A stretch of DNA of 64,000 nt from Diphasiastrum complanatum (Eukaryota > Streptophyta > Lycopodiopsida > Lycopodiales > Lycopodiaceae): NCBI GenBank assembly GCA_029204225.1, contig CM055107.1, positions 7,352,873 through 7,416,872 of the forward strand. The letters run 5' to 3'. The position numbers were made by a program, and so were the translations under genes. Every line of letters begins with the position of its first letter. Position 1 is the first letter of the stretch. Shown here in pieces: positions 63,992 to 64,000 of the stretch. The notes below the pieces were generated by a model that was not told the DNA's origin, made no database searches, and saw only the letters and a program-made list of their open reading frames with translations.

Positions 63992-64000
63992 TCGTTTGAC

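Overview
This 64 kb window is a transposon-dense, intron-poor stretch of a land-plant nuclear genome. The plant assignment rests on many LTR retrotransposons of plant type: Ty1/copia elements primed by initiator-Met tRNA, a chromodomain Ty3/gypsy element, and a Tat-like Ty3/gypsy element with an additional RNase H. Remnants of two plant gene families, a PAR1-like protein and an F-box protein, support it. I cannot name the species. Almost every recognisable reading frame belongs to a retrotransposon and nearly all are broken. No tRNA, rRNA, CRISPR or prokaryotic feature was seen. All dating and lineage statements are by eye.

Left part (1-22830): a probable solo LTR (family L, 803-1841) abuts a minus-strand copia fragment (A, about 1850-3525), which abuts copia element B (about 3530-19317). 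B is split inside its reverse transcriptase by element C, inserted with a 5-bp target duplication GAGAC (6903-6907 and 17409-17413). C is not a simple provirus. It has the structure LTR-internal-LTR-internal-LTR (6908-17408), two near-identical 4923-bp units sharing the middle LTR. Both units carry the same deletion fusing the protease start to the end of integrase, so C keeps gag and RT/RNase H but has no working protease or integrase. A related copia element D (19318-22830) lies in the 3' LTR of B; its 3' end is replaced by 92 bp of C-type LTR.

Middle part (22831-36976): minus-strand remnants of an unrecognised gene; a long tandem-repeat block (24780-27600) built around a GC palindrome and a CTCTGCGGTC-like decamer; a decayed minus-strand gypsy element G1 (28099 to about 35200) whose leader holds a 25-bp minisatellite; and a second tandem block rich in GGCTTG/CAAGCC inverted repeats (35212-35760).

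Right part (36977-64000): gypsy G4 (36977-43754), inserted in an (AC)n microsatellite and filled with decayed sequence; a small island with an F-box exon (45232-45462) and a two-exon PAR1-like pseudogene (45946 to about 46357); a complete-ended chromodomain gypsy element G2 without gag (47465-53590); a degenerate satellite split by a copia end plus family-L LTR (55691-56959); and a Tat-like gypsy element G3 on the minus strand (about 59400 to beyond 64000). In G3 an RNase H reading frame lies downstream of integrase as a separate ORF, which is the most unusual coding arrangement here.

The genes do not form a cellular pathway. The window is best read as a record of nested insertion, recombination between LTRs, internal deletion and tandem-repeat growth.
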